Both the position numbers and the translations under genes were made by a program. 64,000 nucleotides of DNA, from assembly GCF_000993785.3 (NCBI RefSeq), contig NZ_CP009922.3, positions 2,914,001 to 2,978,000 of the forward strand. Direction: 5' to 3'. The stretch is from Streptomyces xiamenensis. Its GTDB lineage: Bacteria; Actinomycetota; Actinomycetes; Streptomycetales; Streptomycetaceae. The notes beneath the pieces were generated by a model that did no database searches, had not been told where the DNA came from, and saw nothing but the letters and a program-made list of their open reading frames with translations. Each line of letters begins with the position of its first letter. Positions within the stretch are counted from its first letter, which is position 1. Of this stretch, positions 63,821 through 64,000 are shown piece after piece.

Positions 63821-64000
63821 TCAGCGGCCCGAGAAGCGGGCGCCGTCGAAGTTGGCCGCCGACATCGCCTGCCGGGCGTTGTCGGTGGCTTCCTGGTCAC
63901 CGGTACGGAACGCCTCGTCCATGCCGGCCTGGCCGCCGAGGATCGCGCTCAGCGCGCCGTTCAGCTCCGCGGAGATCTCGGTGGAGCGGGCCTTGAAGGC
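63821..64000 (-). CDS. Small helical ESX-associated protein, C-terminal 59 residues
   Basis: A minus-strand frame open to the right edge, ending at the TGA 63821-63823. Visible residues include FKARSTEISAELNGALSAIL and DEAFRTGDQEATDNARQA, a helical, Ala-rich pattern like the WXG100 neighbours. It ends 11 bases before the ESAT-6-like start, so these genes form one operon that begins outside the window. Confidence 0.7.
   Translation of the reverse strand, partial: AFKARSTEISAELNGALSAILGGQAGMDEAFRTGDQEATDNARQAMSAANFDGARFSGR

Overview
The window is very GC-rich, has frequent GTG starts, and shows the order gnd end, recF, DUF721 (dciA-like), gyrB, gyrA, DUF3566 membrane protein. This is the origin-proximal segment of an actinobacterial chromosome. 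The class E sortases, DUF5324, DLW-39, SseB-like and DUF6507-type proteins point to Streptomyces or a close relative. oriC itself should lie just left of base 1.

Layout. 0-7.5 kb: replication and topology genes. 7.6-11.3 kb: tRNA-Ile, DLW-39, a TetR regulator divergent from a P450/3Fe-4S ferredoxin pair, an XRE-type regulator and tRNA-Ala. 11.3-12.9 kb: a MerR-like regulator with a long repeat-rich leader and, behind it, what looks like a decayed DEAD-box helicase end. 12.9-27.6 kb: the conserved growth and division block, with two sortases, pabA, DUF881, crgA, rhomboid protease, cyclophilin and DUF5324, then pknB-pbpA-rodA-pstP-fhaB-fhaA. Compared with the well-known M. tuberculosis order (ppiA, crgA, DUF881, trpG, pknB), the sortase-to-DUF5324 segment is inverted here.

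28-43.8 kb: tRNA-Leu, then a roughly 15-kb accessory cluster for an envelope or extracellular polysaccharide. It encodes a secreted protein, two GT4 glycosyltransferases, a priming polyprenyl-phosphate glycosylphosphotransferase, an O-antigen polymerase/ligase-like protein, a MurJ-family flippase, a polysaccharide deacetylase, a Wzz-like protein with a huge disordered N-terminus, a GH26-like hydrolase, an ATP-grasp ligase and a flavin oxidoreductase. I do not recognise this set as a named pathway, and it is the best candidate here for an undescribed biosynthetic system.

43.8-59.7 kb: housekeeping and stress genes: azoreductase/HxlR, a J-domain-like protein, rhodanese, an orphan radical SAM protein, MarR, an aminotransferase, thioredoxin, a copper ATPase behind two CsoR-like operators, a methyltransferase, TerB, a SnoaL-like secreted protein, aspS, pirin, an SseB-like protein and an acyl-CoA dehydrogenase. 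59.7-64 kb: a WXG100-associated polymorphic toxin locus with a base-composition switch, two immunity-type genes (the second with an apparent one-base frameshift) and small ESX-type proteins continuing past the right edge.

All assignments come from reading the sequence and remembered family features; no database search was run.
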